A stretch of DNA of 64,000 nucleotides. Source: Psychrobacter sp. APC 3281 (lineage in GTDB: Bacteria > Pseudomonadota > Gammaproteobacteria > Pseudomonadales > Moraxellaceae). The stretch's first letter is position 1. Every line of letters starts with the position of its first letter. Under the pieces are notes generated by a model. It did no database searches, was not told the DNA's origin, and saw only the letters and a list, made by a program, of their open reading frames with translations. The stretch covers positions 186,001 to 250,000 of the forward strand of contig NZ_JASDCS010000001.1 in assembly GCF_030407815.1 (NCBI RefSeq). Reading direction: 5' to 3'. Below, piece after piece: positions 36,505 to 47,119 of the stretch. The position numbers and the translations under genes were made by a program.

Positions 36505-38856
36505 ATGAATAAAACAGCATCTCAAAGTCAGTCTAAGGATGGAAACCCAGACAAAGAAAAAACTGCAAATCAAAATCAGAGTCAATCCATCAAAGTGCCC
36601 AATGACAATACTAAAAGTCCCGCGTCCACACCGACCGAAGATACCTTAACAAAAGACACTTCAGAAAAACCTGAGCAAAAATCACAAAGTTTCGATGAAT
36701 TGCAGATCAGTAAGGGTAAGTATCGCCCAGTGGCACAAGCTGTTGGCCATTGGCTTGATAACATCAACATGGATGCCCTCAATTATCTAAACGAACAAGC
36801 AGAAAATATCTTTTACCGTAAAGGCGTCACCTTTACCGTCTATAGCGATGCCAAAAACATCGAGCGTATGATTCCGTTTGATATCATTCCACGCATTATT
36901 GCAGCGAGCGAATGGAAACAAATAGAAGCAGGCTGTAAACAGCGTATCACCGCTCTCAATGCATTCTTACATGATATCTACCATGACCAAGCCATCATGA
37001 AAGCGGATATTGTCCCTGCCAGCTACGTCTATGCCAGTGGCTGCTATGAGCCGTGGATGATGGGTATTGAGCTCGACAAACCTATCTATTCGCATATTAG
37101 CGGTATTGATTTGATTCGAGACGAGACAGGTAGGTTTTGTGTGTTAGAGGATAACTTGCGTACCCCATCAGGCGTCTCATATATGCTTGAGAGTCGCAAT
37201 ATATCAGAAACGCTCTTGGCTGATATATTTACTGAAACGCCTATTATGGGTATTAGTGATTACCCTAGCCGTCTTAAAGCCTGTCTAGCCAGCTCAACAT
37301 CCAAATATGATCCACAAGTCGTCATTCTAACGCCAGGTCGTTTTAACAGTGCCTATTATGAGCATGCTTTCTTAGCGCATGAGATGAATGTACCACTTGT
37401 CCATGGTTATGATTTGGTCGTTGAGGACAGCAAAGTCTATATGCAAGGCATTCGCGGCAAGGTACAAGTCGATGTGATCTACCGCCGCATTGATGATCCC
37501 TATATTGACCCGTTAGCCTTTAAATCTGACTCCATATTGGGTGTATCAGGGCTAATGAGTGCTTATCGCGCTGGCAACGTGGTAATTGTTAACGCCCCAG
37601 GTACGGGTGTGGCCGATGATAAGAGTTTATATCCTTTTGTGCCAGATATGATCAAATTCTACTTAAATGAAGAGCCTATCCTACCTAATATCGAGACATA
37701 CCAGTGCCGTAAGCCCGACGATCTCAAATATGTACTCGATAATCTAGACAAGCTGGTGGTAAAAGAAACGCAGGGCTCAGGCGGCTACGGGATGCTTATT
37801 GGTCCAACATCAACCAAAAAAGAAGTCGAAGAATATCGCCTGCGTCTGCTTGAAAACCCAGCCGGCTTTATTGCCCAGCCGACTATCTCACTATCTACCA
37901 ACCCTACTGCCGTAAGCGACGGTATCGCACCGCGTCATATTGACCTGCGCCCCTTTATCCTCAGTCATGGTGATGGCACAGTAGATATTGTACCCGGTGG
38001 TCTGACACGAGTGGCCATGGTTGAAGGCTCTTTGGTCGTCAATTCATCACAAGGCGGCGGCATCAAAGACACTTGGATTATTGATGACAGTGATTTAGAC
38101 AGCCAGCAAACCGACAAGTGCTCGCCTTTATCATCAATAGGTGTCAATGCTTCAGGGCACGCAAACTACTATGATCGCGTCCAACCCTTAGAAACAGGTT
38201 ACGAGAGTTTAGATGATGCGCCCATGATACTGCTACTCTCTACCGCCAGTCACTTAATATGGCTAGGCCGATATAGTGAGCGTCTGTATTACTACGACGA
38301 TGTTATGAAACAACTCATCAAAGGCGATCTTAAAAAATCACAGATTAGGCATTTAATCAGTCACTTAGGGTTTGCCGTTGATGGTGAAGTGTCACTGACC
38401 ACCATGAAGGCACAAATGATGGCTGATTTGGAACAAAACATCATACCCAATATCGTGCAATCGATTGAGGATAATGTCCAAGAGGCCAAAGGTGTTATTG
38501 GTAAAGATACTGCTGAATTATACAACTTGATCAAGCGTTTATCGAGTGCTGGCACGTATCGAGCGGCGACTTTGCAGCTACACGCGTGTAACGCTGCGAT
38601 GAAACAAGAAAATCCGACAGTGACTTGTTTTTGGCAATTAGGGCGTCACTTTGAGCAGCTTGAGCGTGCCGTCTTGTTGGGAGAGGATTCAACAGAGATC
38701 AGTTTTGAATTCAGACATTGGATTAATGAATTGCCGGAAAATACGCGCTGGCGTGAACTTATCCGCTTGACCAATCAGATGATTAGGTCAAAGAAATTTA
38801 GTGATTTTGCGCTGATTAGCAAGGAATTCAATCTCATATTGCGTCAAGGTGTATAG
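36505..38856 (+). CDS. Circularly permuted ATP-grasp fused to alpha-E domain
   Basis: This is a 783-residue fusion. Residues 1-70 are polar, rich in Gln, Ser and Lys. About 85-520 form a circularly permuted ATP-grasp ligase (type 2), with FYRKGVTFTVY, DLIRDETGRFCVLEDNLRTPSG, VDVIYRRIDDPYIDPL, NAPGTGVADDKSLYPFVP, VVKETQGSGGYGMLIGP and the late RHIDLRPFIL. About 550-780 form an alpha-E helical domain starting with LSTASHLIWLGRYSERL. In many genomes these are two genes; here they are one. The ATP-grasp type makes peptide-like bonds. It heads an operon with a transglutaminase-like and an Anbu gene. GTGAGGTATTT precedes the ATG. Confidence 0.88.
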   Translation: MNKTASQSQSKDGNPDKEKTANQNQSQSIKVPNDNTKSPASTPTEDTLTKDTSEKPEQKSQSFDELQISKGKYRPVAQAVGHWLDNINMDALNYLNEQAENIFYRKGVTFTVYSDAKNIERMIPFDIIPRIIAASEWKQIEAGCKQRITALNAFLHDIYHDQAIMKADIVPASYVYASGCYEPWMMGIELDKPIYSHISGIDLIRDETGRFCVLEDNLRTPSGVSYMLESRNISETLLADIFTETPIMGISDYPSRLKACLASSTSKYDPQVVILTPGRFNSAYYEHAFLAHEMNVPLVHGYDLVVEDSKVYMQGIRGKVQVDVIYRRIDDPYIDPLAFKSDSILGVSGLMSAYRAGNVVIVNAPGTGVADDKSLYPFVPDMIKFYLNEEPILPNIETYQCRKPDDLKYVLDNLDKLVVKETQGSGGYGMLIGPTSTKKEVEEYRLRLLENPAGFIAQPTISLSTNPTAVSDGIAPRHIDLRPFILSHGDGTVDIVPGGLTRVAMVEGSLVVNSSQGGGIKDTWIIDDSDLDSQQTDKCSPLSSIGVNASGHANYYDRVQPLETGYESLDDAPMILLLSTASHLIWLGRYSERLYYYDDVMKQLIKGDLKKSQIRHLISHLGFAVDGEVSLTTMKAQMMADLEQNIIPNIVQSIEDNVQEAKGVIGKDTAELYNLIKRLSSAGTYRAATLQLHACNAAMKQENPTVTCFWQLGRHFEQLERAVLLGEDSTEISFEFRHWINELPENTRWRELIRLTNQMIRSKKFSDFALISKEFNLILRQGV

Positions 38857-38942
38857 AAGGTGTCTAGCCAAAAACCAATAACAACAGCTTATGAGACATA
38901 TGGAATAAACAGAAAATAGAAAGACGCTATAAGGAAAATGCC

Positions 38943-39728
38943 ATGAAACTTCAAATCAGTCATCAAACCAACTATTATTACGATGAGCTGGCGCAGCGCA
39001 GTGTACAGTATATACGCATGACCCCCATGCAAATGCCGCACCAAACCATTCATAAATGGGATGTCATGCTCCCTAAAGTGGCGACCAATCAAAAGGACGG
39101 CTTTGGTAATGCATGGCTCACGCTCAGTCGTAACGAAGCACATAACAACTTACAAATGCAGGCGTCGGGTATTGTTGAGATCAATACCGAAACCGAACGA
39201 CTAGAAGATATGGATCATGTCCCCTACCTATTATTTACCGTACAAACCCCGTTGACCAAATGCTCACAAGAGATGCGAGAATTTGCAGCGCCATATCTAA
39301 AAACCCCTACTCATGACAGCTTAAAGGCAATGGCAAATGCCCTTATTGTGAAAATGCCTTTTGTTAAAGACGTCACGCATGTGGGCACGACCGCTGCTGA
39401 GGCGTTTGCGACAAGTGCTGGGGTGTGCCAAGACCATACGCATGTATTTTTAAGTATATTGCGCGATCAACAGATTCCAGCGCGTTATGTGTCTGGTTAT
39501 CTATATGACGACACCGAAAATCACATGGCCAGTCACGCATGGGCTGAGGTTTGGTTAGATGGTTACTGGTATACTTTTGATATCTCAAATCAGGCATTTA
39601 CTCCAAGCTCACATGTGTATGTGGCTATTGGGCGAGATTATCTAGATACCGCGCCTGTTCGCGGCGTGCGTATGGGCGGCGGTTACGAAAATCTTTACAG
39701 TTTGGTATTAGTCAAAAAGCTATCATAG
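38943..39728 (+). CDS. Transglutaminase-like cysteine peptidase family protein
   Basis: This 261-residue protein has the papain-like transglutaminase fold. The N-terminal domain (about 1-90) is the usual partner beta domain with HQTNYYYDELAQRSVQYIRMTP. The catalytic Cys162 is in AGVCQDHTHVF, His198 in HMASHAWAEVW and Asp213 in YTFDIS. AAGGAAAATGCC precedes the ATG. It lies 86 bases after the ATP-grasp/alpha-E gene and 42 bases before the Anbu start. It is the standard neighbour of these genes in proteobacteria. It may cleave or cross-link the peptide or amide made by the ATP-grasp ligase; that role is proposed, not shown. Confidence 0.9.
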   Translation: MKLQISHQTNYYYDELAQRSVQYIRMTPMQMPHQTIHKWDVMLPKVATNQKDGFGNAWLTLSRNEAHNNLQMQASGIVEINTETERLEDMDHVPYLLFTVQTPLTKCSQEMREFAAPYLKTPTHDSLKAMANALIVKMPFVKDVTHVGTTAAEAFATSAGVCQDHTHVFLSILRDQQIPARYVSGYLYDDTENHMASHAWAEVWLDGYWYTFDISNQAFTPSSHVYVAIGRDYLDTAPVRGVRMGGGYENLYSLVLVKKLS

Positions 39729-39770
39729 CGTTTGCTATTTTTTATTACGTTTATTCATCAAGGGTATCTT

Positions 39771-40511
39771 ATGACTTATTGTGCTGCCATTCGTCTAAAA
39801 GACGGTATGGTCTTTGCCAGTGACACGCGCACGAATGCCGGTGTTGATCACATATCGACATTCAGAAAGTTGTATCAATACGGTGTTGAGGGCGAGCGCT
39901 TTATGGTGTTACAGACAGCTGGCAGCTTAGCGACATCGCAGGCAGTGTTCAATAAACTACAAAGCGACATTGACCAGCGTGCTGAGAGTAACCTTAATAC
40001 AGTAGCGACGTTGTTTGATGCCGCGCAAATGGTTGGTGAATGTATGCGTGATGTTATGAACCATGCAAAAGCAGTCGCTAACTCTACTCGCGATGGTGCA
40101 TTTACCAGCTCGTTTATGCTTGGTGGTCAAATAAAAGAACAGCCACCTGAGCTATACCTGATTTATCCTGAAGGCAATTGCATCAAAGCCACTGAAGATA
40201 CGCCCTTCTTTCAGTTAGGTGAAAGCAAATATGGCAAACCTATTTTGGATCGTTCTGTCAGCTACAACACGGATGTAAGGCACGCGGCACGTGCGTTGAT
40301 GCTGTCATTTGATTCCACGATTCACTCAAACCTATCAGTCGGTATGCCGATAGATTTTGTACTTTATAACAATGACAGCCTAGCTCTGCCAAACGGCCGA
40401 CGTATTGATGAGCGTGATGAATATTTTAATACCATCCGTCATCAATGGTCAGATGCGTTACGTCGCACGTTAGTTGAATTGCCTAAATGTCCTGATGGTT
40501 ATTGGGGATAG
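39771..40511 (+). CDS. Anbu proteasome-like peptidase
   Basis: This 246-residue protein is an Ntn-hydrolase of the Anbu class (ancestral beta subunit), related to HslV and proteasome beta subunits. The N-terminal MTYCAAIRLKDGMVFASDTRTNAG gives a nucleophile Thr once Met is removed. The catalytic Lys/Asp positions are represented by SDTRTNAG and FRKLYQYG. Later landmarks are LQTAGSLATSQ and the GGQIKEQPPELYLIYPEGN stretch. AAGGGTATCTT precedes the ATG at 39771, while the open frame reaches back to 39732. Anbu forms large ring or helical assemblies in other species, and its substrates remain uncertain. It is the last gene of the operon and converges with the UvrA paralogue. Confidence 0.9.
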   Translation: MTYCAAIRLKDGMVFASDTRTNAGVDHISTFRKLYQYGVEGERFMVLQTAGSLATSQAVFNKLQSDIDQRAESNLNTVATLFDAAQMVGECMRDVMNHAKAVANSTRDGAFTSSFMLGGQIKEQPPELYLIYPEGNCIKATEDTPFFQLGESKYGKPILDRSVSYNTDVRHAARALMLSFDSTIHSNLSVGMPIDFVLYNNDSLALPNGRRIDERDEYFNTIRHQWSDALRRTLVELPKCPDGYWG

Positions 40512-40561
40512 TCCTTCCACCTTCGAACCCAATTTGAAGACTTGTCGTCACTTCAATAAAA

Positions 40562-43129
40562 TCATACCGATAAGAAAGGTGCAGTACGGCTGTCTTTTGA
40601 TTGGGCAACGTCATATGGCGTACCTTGTGCGACAATCATCCCGCCCGCATCCCCTGCCCCTGGCCCAATATCAATGATCCAGTCGCTATTGCTTGCCACC
40701 TGCATATCATGTTCAACCATGATGACAGTATTGCCCGCGTCGACAAGACCGTTCAGCTGCGTCATCAGCATAGACACGTCAGCAGGGTGTAGGCCAGTGG
40801 TTGGCTCATCCAATATGTATAGCGTGTCGCCTCGCTGCGTGCGTTGCAGCTCGGTAGCAAGTTTAATACGCTGTGCTTCGCCGCCTGATAATTCGGTGGC
40901 AGGCTGACCCAGACGTAAGTAACCAAGTCCAACTTGTAGCAATGCCTCTAATGCACGCAAAATAGGTGCTTCATCAACAAAAAACTCATAAGCCGCTTCA
41001 ACCGTTAAGTTCAATACTTCAGCGATGTTTTTGTCTCGATAAGTGATTGCTAGTGTTTCCTCATCATAACGTTGACCATGACAAACCTGACAAGGTGCAT
41101 AGACGCTTGGTAAGAATAATAATTCAACACTGACAAACCCTAAACCTTCGCAATTTGGGCAGCGGCCTTTAGTCGTATTAAATGAGAACCTGCCAGCATC
41201 ATAGCCTTGCGCTTTTGCTTGCTTGGTCGCTGCAAACAGCTTGCGTACATCGTCAAACAAGCCCGTATAGGTTGCCAAGTTAGATCGCGGTGTACGACCA
41301 ATTGCTTTTTGATTTATATTAATGAGACGACGGACGTGCTCCATGCCAGCGACGATCTCACCGCCAGTTACTGACTCAAGCTCCTGCTCAAGTAAATCTG
41401 CTTCACCAACAGGCGCTTCTGTAACTGTCTTCTGCCCCAACGCTTCACTGACAAGCTCTACCAATGCTTGGCTGACGAGACTTGATTTGCCTGAGCCTGA
41501 GACCCCTGTGACGCTGGTCATCACCCCAAGCGGAAACTCAACATCTAATCCTGTAATATTATTTCGCTCAATGTTGGCAAGCTTAAGCCAGGCTGCCGGC
41601 TGCCTTGTGTTAGATTTTGACTGTGCGTTAGACGTAGCATTGGCAAATAGATATTGACCAGTATGCGACTGCGTAACTTTACGAAGTCCATCTACAGGGC
41701 CACTATAGACAATCTCGCCACCATGCGTGCCTGCCTTTGGCCCGACATCGACTACCCAGTCGGCATGTCTGATGACACTCACATCATGCTCAACGACAAA
41801 CACCGAATTACCAGTGGTAATCAGCTCATCCAACGCACCTAGCAATGCTTGAGTATCAGCAGGATGAAGACCTGCCGATGGCTCATCAAGGACATATACC
41901 ACGCCAAACAACTGCGAGCGAATCTGGGTTGCCAGCCGTAGTCGCTGTAGCTCACCAGGAGAGAGAGTCGGTGTGGTACGCTCAAGCGAGAGATAGCCTA
42001 ACCCTAACCTTGTCAGCGCTTCAACACGAGAGAGAATATCACTGGCGATACGCTGGGCGACGATGGCTTTTTCGCGGTTTGGTGTGTTATCGCCTACCTT
42101 AGTACGAGCGGTTGCTTCTAATTTTTCCGCCATTTCAGTCAGTGTTAACTGTGATAGCTCACCGATATCGAGTCCTGCAAACTTAACCGATAGCGATTCT
42201 TTCTTTAGTTTCTTGCCATGACATTCAGGGCACTCAGATATCTGCATAAACTGCGAGACGCGTTTTTTGGTACGCGGGCTCTGAGTGGTAGCAAAAGAGT
42301 GCAAAATGAAGTTTTTGGCACTGGTAAAAGTACCCATATAGTTTGGCTTTTCGCCCTTCTCAATCGCATCGCGTGTTTGTTCGATGTTGTATTCAGGATA
42401 GACAGGTACCGTCGGTGTATCATCTGTAAACAAAATCCAATCACGTGTTTTTTTCGGCAGTGTGTGCCATGGTTTATCGATATCATAGCCTAATGTGGTC
42501 AATATACGACTGAGGTTTTGTCCTTGCCACGCTGGTGGCCAAGCCGCAATTGCCCGCTCGCGTATACTCTTAGTGTTATCTGGCACCAACAGCTCTTCAG
42601 TGACCTCAAATACGCGGCCGATACCTGAGCAAGTCGGACAAGCGCCATCTGGCGTATTGGGAGAGAATGCATCGGCATATAGTATTCCTTGACCCGCCGG
42701 ATACTCTCCTGCGCGTGAGTAGAGCATACGCAGACCATTGGATATCGTCGTTACACTACCCACAGATGAGCGCACTGAAGGCGTACCCCGCTTCTGCTGC
42801 AAAGCAACGGCTGGTGGCAACCCCTCTATAGAATCAACATCTGGCTCATCGACCTGATCAATGAGCCGTCTTGCATAAGGGGATACCGAATCAAGATAGC
42901 GGCGTTGTGACTCGGCAAACAACGTACCAAATGCTAATGACGACTTTCCTGAGCCTGAGATACCGGTAAAGACCACCAAAGCATTGCGAGGTAAATCAAC
43001 ATCAACGTTCTTCAAATTGTGTACACGCGCGCCTCTGACCTGAATATTGTCTTGATCAGGGTTATAAAGGGCATTTTTTACTGTGTTTGTTTTACTTGTT
43101 TTTTCTTCTAATTTTTTTGGGTTCGCCAT
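40562..43129 (-). CDS. UvrA-like ABC protein (UvrA2 class)
   Basis: This 855-residue UvrA paralogue is shorter than UvrA (about 940). It has two ATPase modules, with Walker [10 protein letters not shown] near residue 60 and GVSGSGKSS near 530, signatures [12 protein letters not shown] and [12 protein letters not shown], and Walker [11 protein letters not shown] and [10 protein letters not shown]. Zinc motifs CPTC, CPEC and CPNC/CQVC are present. The early lysine-rich N-terminus ([14 protein letters not shown]) is atypical. UvrA2-type proteins bind DNA adducts or confer tolerance to DNA-binding drugs and usually lack part of the UvrB-binding region. It ends 50 bases past the Anbu gene on the opposite strand. 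Confidence 0.88.
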   Translation of the reverse strand: MANPKKLEEKTSKTNTVKNALYNPDQDNIQVRGARVHNLKNVDVDLPRNALVVFTGISGSGKSSLAFGTLFAESQRRYLDSVSPYARRLIDQVDEPDVDSIEGLPPAVALQQKRGTPSVRSSVGSVTTISNGLRMLYSRAGEYPAGQGILYADAFSPNTPDGACPTCSGIGRVFEVTEELLVPDNTKSIRERAIAAWPPAWQGQNLSRILTTLGYDIDKPWHTLPKKTRDWILFTDDTPTVPVYPEYNIEQTRDAIEKGEKPNYMGTFTSAKNFILHSFATTQSPRTKKRVSQFMQISECPECHGKKLKKESLSVKFAGLDIGELSQLTLTEMAEKLEATARTKVGDNTPNREKAIVAQRIASDILSRVEALTRLGLGYLSLERTTPTLSPGELQRLRLATQIRSQLFGVVYVLDEPSAGLHPADTQALLGALDELITTGNSVFVVEHDVSVIRHADWVVDVGPKAGTHGGEIVYSGPVDGLRKVTQSHTGQYLFANATSNAQSKSNTRQPAAWLKLANIERNNITGLDVEFPLGVMTSVTGVSGSGKSSLVSQALVELVSEALGQKTVTEAPVGEADLLEQELESVTGGEIVAGMEHVRRLININQKAIGRTPRSNLATYTGLFDDVRKLFAATKQAKAQGYDAGRFSFNTTKGRCPNCEGLGFVSVELLFLPSVYAPCQVCHGQRYDEETLAITYRDKNIAEVLNLTVEAAYEFFVDEAPILRALEALLQVGLGYLRLGQPATELSGGEAQRIKLATELQRTQRGDTLYILDEPTTGLHPADVSMLMTQLNGLVDAGNTVIMVEHDMQVASNSDWIIDIGPGAGDAGGMIVAQGTPYDVAQSKDSRTAPFLSV

Positions 43130-43267
43130 AGCGTTATTGTTCCTATGAATCGTTGTTTATTCCTAATTAGCAGAAAGGTTAACACGTACTTATGCAAGGC
43201 TGTGGCTAGGCTTACGTATCAATAGCATAGATAGACAAAACGATAACTCAAGTCATCCAATCATTAA

Positions 43268-43297
43268 TAATAAAAAACCCGCATCAAGGCGGGTTTT
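43268..43297 (-). terminator. Terminator after the DUF819 gene
   Basis: AAAACCCGC (43274-43282) pairs with GCGGGTTTT (43289-43297). On the minus strand the stem is followed by TTTTTTATTATT. It lies about 30 bases past the DUF819 stop. Confidence 0.85.
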
Positions 43298-43324
43298 GTT
43301 TAGCAAGAACTGAAAATTTAGACA

Positions 43325-44569
43325 TTAAGACACAACCAAGCGCATCAATTGGGTGCTGATATAACCACCAAATGTCCCTACTGCGTAACCTAAAATACCC
43401 AAGAACACGCCAACAGGCGCTAGCGATGGATGAAAAGCTGTGGCGACAATCGGTGCAGAAGAAGCACCGCCCGTATTGGCATTAGAGCCAACTGCCAAAA
43501 AGAAGAACGGTGCTCGAATGATTCTAGCAACGGCAAATATGATAACGACATGGATGCTCATCCATAGTAAACCGATAAGCAATAGTCGCCACTGTGAGAC
43601 GATTCCAGCCAGATTGATTTGCATACCAATCGCGGCGATTAATACAAAGATAAATACCGTGCCGATTTTTGATGCGCCAACATGATCTAACCTACGTATC
43701 TTAGTAAACGAAAATATAACACCTATTACCGTAATAATTACCACCATCCAAAAGAACGAGCTGGCAAAGCTATATTGAACGGCCCAACTATAAGGGGCAA
43801 AGAAATCTGCAATCTGGCCACCGACAAAGTGCGCCACTCCGACCATCGCAAAGCATAAGCCAAACATCACCATCAAATCATTGATAGTGGCTGGGCGGGC
43901 ATGATCACGCTCATAGCTCTCGACTGCTTTGACGACTTTATCAATACTACTCGTATCAGCTCGCAAAAAGCGGTCTATCTTATCGCTATGTTTTGCCATT
44001 ACTAAGATAGCTAACAGCCACAGCGAGGCATTGGTGGTATCGACCAAAATCATCATACCAAACAAATCATCACTGACCCCAAACAGCTCCTTCATCGCTG
44101 CTTGGTTGGCCGCGCCGCCAATCCAACTACCTGCTACAGCAGAAAACCCACGCCATAAAGTATCATCGGTAAACATGGCAGGCGATACCCATTTAGCCAC
44201 GCCTAAACTGATTGGACCACTGATGACGATGGCGATACTGGCAGCAAAAAACATAGCGATCGCTTTCCAGCCTAAGCCCAGTATTTTAGGCACATCCATG
44301 GATAAGGTCATCAATAGCAAACTTGCTGGCAGTAAGTAAGTGGCAGTAAAGCCATATATCTGCGAACCAACACCATCGGCAAACACGCCCAAACTGTTTA
44401 AAGTGGCTGGTATAAAGCAGCAAAGCACAATACCAGGTAGTACGGCATAAAACCGACGCCAAAACTTACCCGGCAAGCCTTGGGTATAAAAAACCAGACC
44501 AATAATGGCCATGATAATGCCAAAGGCTAATGGCAAATTATCAATTGCTAAATTTGAGGTGGCAGGCAT
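43325..44569 (-). CDS. DUF819-family membrane protein
   Basis: This is a 414-residue inner-membrane protein with about 11 hydrophobic segments. Landmarks typical of the DUF819 (YjcL-like) family are FSAVAGSWIGGAANQAAMKE near residue 145 and FFFLAVGSNANTGGASSAPIVATAFHP near residue 370. The conserved Gly/Asn/Ala-rich turns suggest a transporter with two symmetrical halves, but no substrate is known. The ATG at 44567-44569 has GGAGCGCC upstream. The gene stands alone, flanked by terminators. Confidence 0.85.
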   Translation of the reverse strand: MPATSNLAIDNLPLAFGIIMAIIGLVFYTQGLPGKFWRRFYAVLPGIVLCCFIPATLNSLGVFADGVGSQIYGFTATYLLPASLLLMTLSMDVPKILGLGWKAIAMFFAASIAIVISGPISLGVAKWVSPAMFTDDTLWRGFSAVAGSWIGGAANQAAMKELFGVSDDLFGMMILVDTTNASLWLLAILVMAKHSDKIDRFLRADTSSIDKVVKAVESYERDHARPATINDLMVMFGLCFAMVGVAHFVGGQIADFFAPYSWAVQYSFASSFFWMVVIITVIGVIFSFTKIRRLDHVGASKIGTVFIFVLIAAIGMQINLAGIVSQWRLLLIGLLWMSIHVVIIFAVARIIRAPFFFLAVGSNANTGGASSAPIVATAFHPSLAPVGVFLGILGYAVGTFGGYISTQLMRLVVS

Positions 44570-44757
44570 CAAGGCGCTCCAAGAGTTACAACGGGCAAAA
44601 GTAAATCAGTATAGACAAGGCAAAAAACTCCTGCAAGCAGCCATCAAATATTAGCTAGGATTTGCCGAGTAGTATTTGACAGGATAAATGGCAAGGTGAC
44701 GGCTAGACACGTAACGTCATACGCCCGTTATTGAGCAATATAAAACAGGTAAACGCA

Positions 44758-44790
44758 AAAAAAACCAGATAACAAGTATCTGGCCTTTTT
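44758..44790 (-). terminator. Terminator after the DEAD-box helicase
   Basis: CCAGATA (44765-44771) pairs with TATCTGG (44777-44783) around a five-base loop. The minus strand then runs into eight T, and the plus strand also has TTTTT, so the site can act in both directions. Confidence 0.75.
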
Positions 44791-44847
44791 AGTGCTATCT
44801 TTAGACGATTAATGAATCAACGATTTTAATCGTCAAATATAGCTGTA

Positions 44848-46515
44848 TTACGAGTTGTTACCACGGTTGCCGCCGTTTGGACGACCTTGGCCACGGCTGT
44901 CAGAACGACCAGCTGGACGACCTTGGCTACCGCTTGGACGACCGCGACCAGTTGCAGCGCGCTCACCACGTGGAACGCCATTGCTATCACCGCGGCTTGG
45001 GCCACCAGTGCGCTTGCCTTGATACGGCTTGCCACCTGAACGCTCATTCGGTTTGCCTGACGTGTCACGTGGCTTACCTTGATAACCGCTGTCATTGCTA
45101 GCGCGTTGACCAGTGTTGCTATCGCTTGAACGACCACGACCTTGACCACCACCGCTAGATTTACCAGCATAGCCACCGCCTGAACGACCACGGCCTTGAC
45201 CGCCACCGCCGTTAGAACGACCACGACCACGGCCACGACCATTACCTTTGTTTTCGCTAGGTACGTAAGTTTTCTTAGGCTCCATACCTTCGATAACACA
45301 TACTTCCATTTTGCGATCTAAATAACGGTTGATAGCGTTAAGCTGTGGACGATCATCCATGCTACATAGGCTGATAGCAACACCAGTACGACCAGCACGA
45401 CCACAACGACCGATACGATGGACGTAATCTTCAGTCTGACGCGGCAAGTCATAGTTGATAACGTGCGAGATAGCTGGGATATCTAGACCACGAGCAGCAA
45501 CGTCAGTCGCTACTAGGATTTTTACTTTACCATTACGCAAGTCTTGAACGATACGGTTACGCTTGCTCTGTGGCAAATCACCATGTAGGAAGCTTGCTTT
45601 ATGGCCCGCTTCTTGTAGCTGCTTAGCCAGTTTTTCAGTGCTACGTTTGGTAGCAGCAAAGATAATGATCTGTTCCATATCTTGCTGGCAAACGATTTTG
45701 TCAAGTAAACGGTTTTTGTGATCAAAATCATCACAGTAGTACACTTTTTCTTCGATGTGTGCAGATTCTACTTTGATTGATACGCGCTCAGGGTTCTTAG
45801 TGAAGCTAGCAGCGATTTTACCTACTGGGCCATCCCAAGTTGCTGAACACATGATCGTTTGACGATCGATTGGCGCTGCACGAAGAATATCACTGATATC
45901 ATCAGCAAAACCCATGTCTAGCATACGGTCCGCTTCGTCAAGTACCAATACTTCTAGGTTTGACAAATCAACGCGACCTGCATTGATATGGTCAAGTAGA
46001 CGACCAGGAGTTGCAACGATTACTTGAACGCCCTTTTTCAAAGCAGTGATCTGACCGTTGTATGGTGCGCCGCCAACTAATGGCACACAAAATAGACCGC
46101 GCATGTCTTTAGAATAAGTGCGAACGCTGTCATGTACTTGCTGAGCAAGTTCACGCGTTGGCGTTAGGATAAGTGCTTTGGTTAGTTTGTCAAAGCTAGT
46201 GGCACGGCTCAAACGATCAAGTACAGGGATAACGAAAGCCGCTGTTTTACCACTACCCGTTTGCGCTGACAATAAAAGGTCACGACCTGCTAGAGCAAAA
46301 GGAATAGCTTGTTCTTGAATAGGTGTTGGATTGGTATAGCCACTGCGATCAAGCGCAGTAAGAATTGGCTTAGCAATGCCAAGATCAGTAAAAGTGATTT
46401 TGTTTTCTTCAGTGGCGTCAGTAGCAGCCGCTTGAGTATTGTTATCAGTATTTGGAGTGTCAGTGCTTTCGATGATGCCGTTTTCAGCGGCGATTGCAGA
46501 TAAGATGTCAGTCAT
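44848..46515 (-). CDS. DEAD-box RNA helicase with RGG-rich tail
   Basis: This is a 555-residue ATP-dependent RNA helicase. The core (about 40-410) has the Q motif with NPTPIQEQAIP, AQTGSGKTAA, PTRELAQQ, TPGR, VLDEAD, SAT, then LVATDVAARGLDIP and YVHRIGRCGRAGR. Residues 420-555 are an Arg/Gly/Ser repeat tail resembling RNA-binding RGG segments of cold-adapted helicases. The DNA coding for the tail is repetitive, so another frame is also open there. AAGGATTCTT precedes the ATG. It has a long upstream leader and its own terminator. RhlE- or RhlB-like subtype is uncertain. Confidence 0.93.
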   Translation of the reverse strand: MTDILSAIAAENGIIESTDTPNTDNNTQAAATDATEENKITFTDLGIAKPILTALDRSGYTNPTPIQEQAIPFALAGRDLLLSAQTGSGKTAAFVIPVLDRLSRATSFDKLTKALILTPTRELAQQVHDSVRTYSKDMRGLFCVPLVGGAPYNGQITALKKGVQVIVATPGRLLDHINAGRVDLSNLEVLVLDEADRMLDMGFADDISDILRAAPIDRQTIMCSATWDGPVGKIAASFTKNPERVSIKVESAHIEEKVYYCDDFDHKNRLLDKIVCQQDMEQIIIFAATKRSTEKLAKQLQEAGHKASFLHGDLPQSKRNRIVQDLRNGKVKILVATDVAARGLDIPAISHVINYDLPRQTEDYVHRIGRCGRAGRTGVAISLCSMDDRPQLNAINRYLDRKMEVCVIEGMEPKKTYVPSENKGNGRGRGRGRSNGGGGQGRGRSGGGYAGKSSGGGQGRGRSSDSNTGQRASNDSGYQGKPRDTSGKPNERSGGKPYQGKRTGGPSRGDSNGVPRGERAATGRGRPSGSQGRPAGRSDSRGQGRPNGGNRGNNS

Positions 46516-46973
46516 AAGAATCCTTGGTAAGTATAAGTTGCTGTAAATTCAGCAAACTTGATGCATACCACTGATAACCGTTCACCACGCTGCTCTTATT
46601 AGCATTACCGAGCAACATAAAATTGTCGATAATTAGAAACCAAGCCAATAGAGCTTAGCGTCTTTATAATAAATGCGTTCGTGCTGTCTGACGTATTTTG
46701 GTGGTAGTGCCGAGTGTCTTATCCTTGCTTGATATACGCTCATTATCAATGCTTTGTCCAAAGCAGATAAAGGCAAACAGCAACCAATCTAGACCCTAGT
46801 TATAGGCCAGTAGATAAGATATGAGTCAAAAATAACGGATATTTTTAAAGGTTATTTAAGTACACAAAATCATCGGCAACAATTACTTATGGTCATCCTA
46901 GACCCAAAATCGCAGGCGATGTTATCAATCTCATAATTCACGAAAGCCTAAGCTAACGTGGCGACGCAGTATA
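46516..46973 (-). promoter_or_regulatory. Promoter and about 445-base leader of the DEAD-box helicase
   Basis: On the minus strand TGCTATACT, an extended -10 with TATACT at 46968-46973, stands behind a T-rich run. No better promoter is seen nearer the gene. A transcript from here would carry about 445 bases of 5' leader, which contains no gene. Long leaders are known for cold-induced helicase mRNAs. The remainder of the gap to 47119 is AT-rich and shows nothing further. Confidence 0.45.
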
Positions 46974-47119
46974 GCACAATAAAAAAAAATATGTACCTAT
47001 TTCTTCAATTACTGAGTAAATAAGCACTAACAGTGTTGATAATAAACAAATTTAGGTAGTTTATTTAATGACTACAGCAAAATTGAATAACTAAAGTAAA
47101 TGAACTATTAGCGATTTAT

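Noticed and set aside
43929..44339. 136-residue plus-strand frame inside the DUF819 gene
   Set aside because: Antisense shadow of a membrane protein gene with consistent helices on the other strand.
44826..45299. 157-residue minus-strand frame rich in Val/Ala over the helicase tail
   Set aside because: It is an alternate frame of the repetitive RGG-tail coding sequence; composition is a repeat artefact and there is no RBS.
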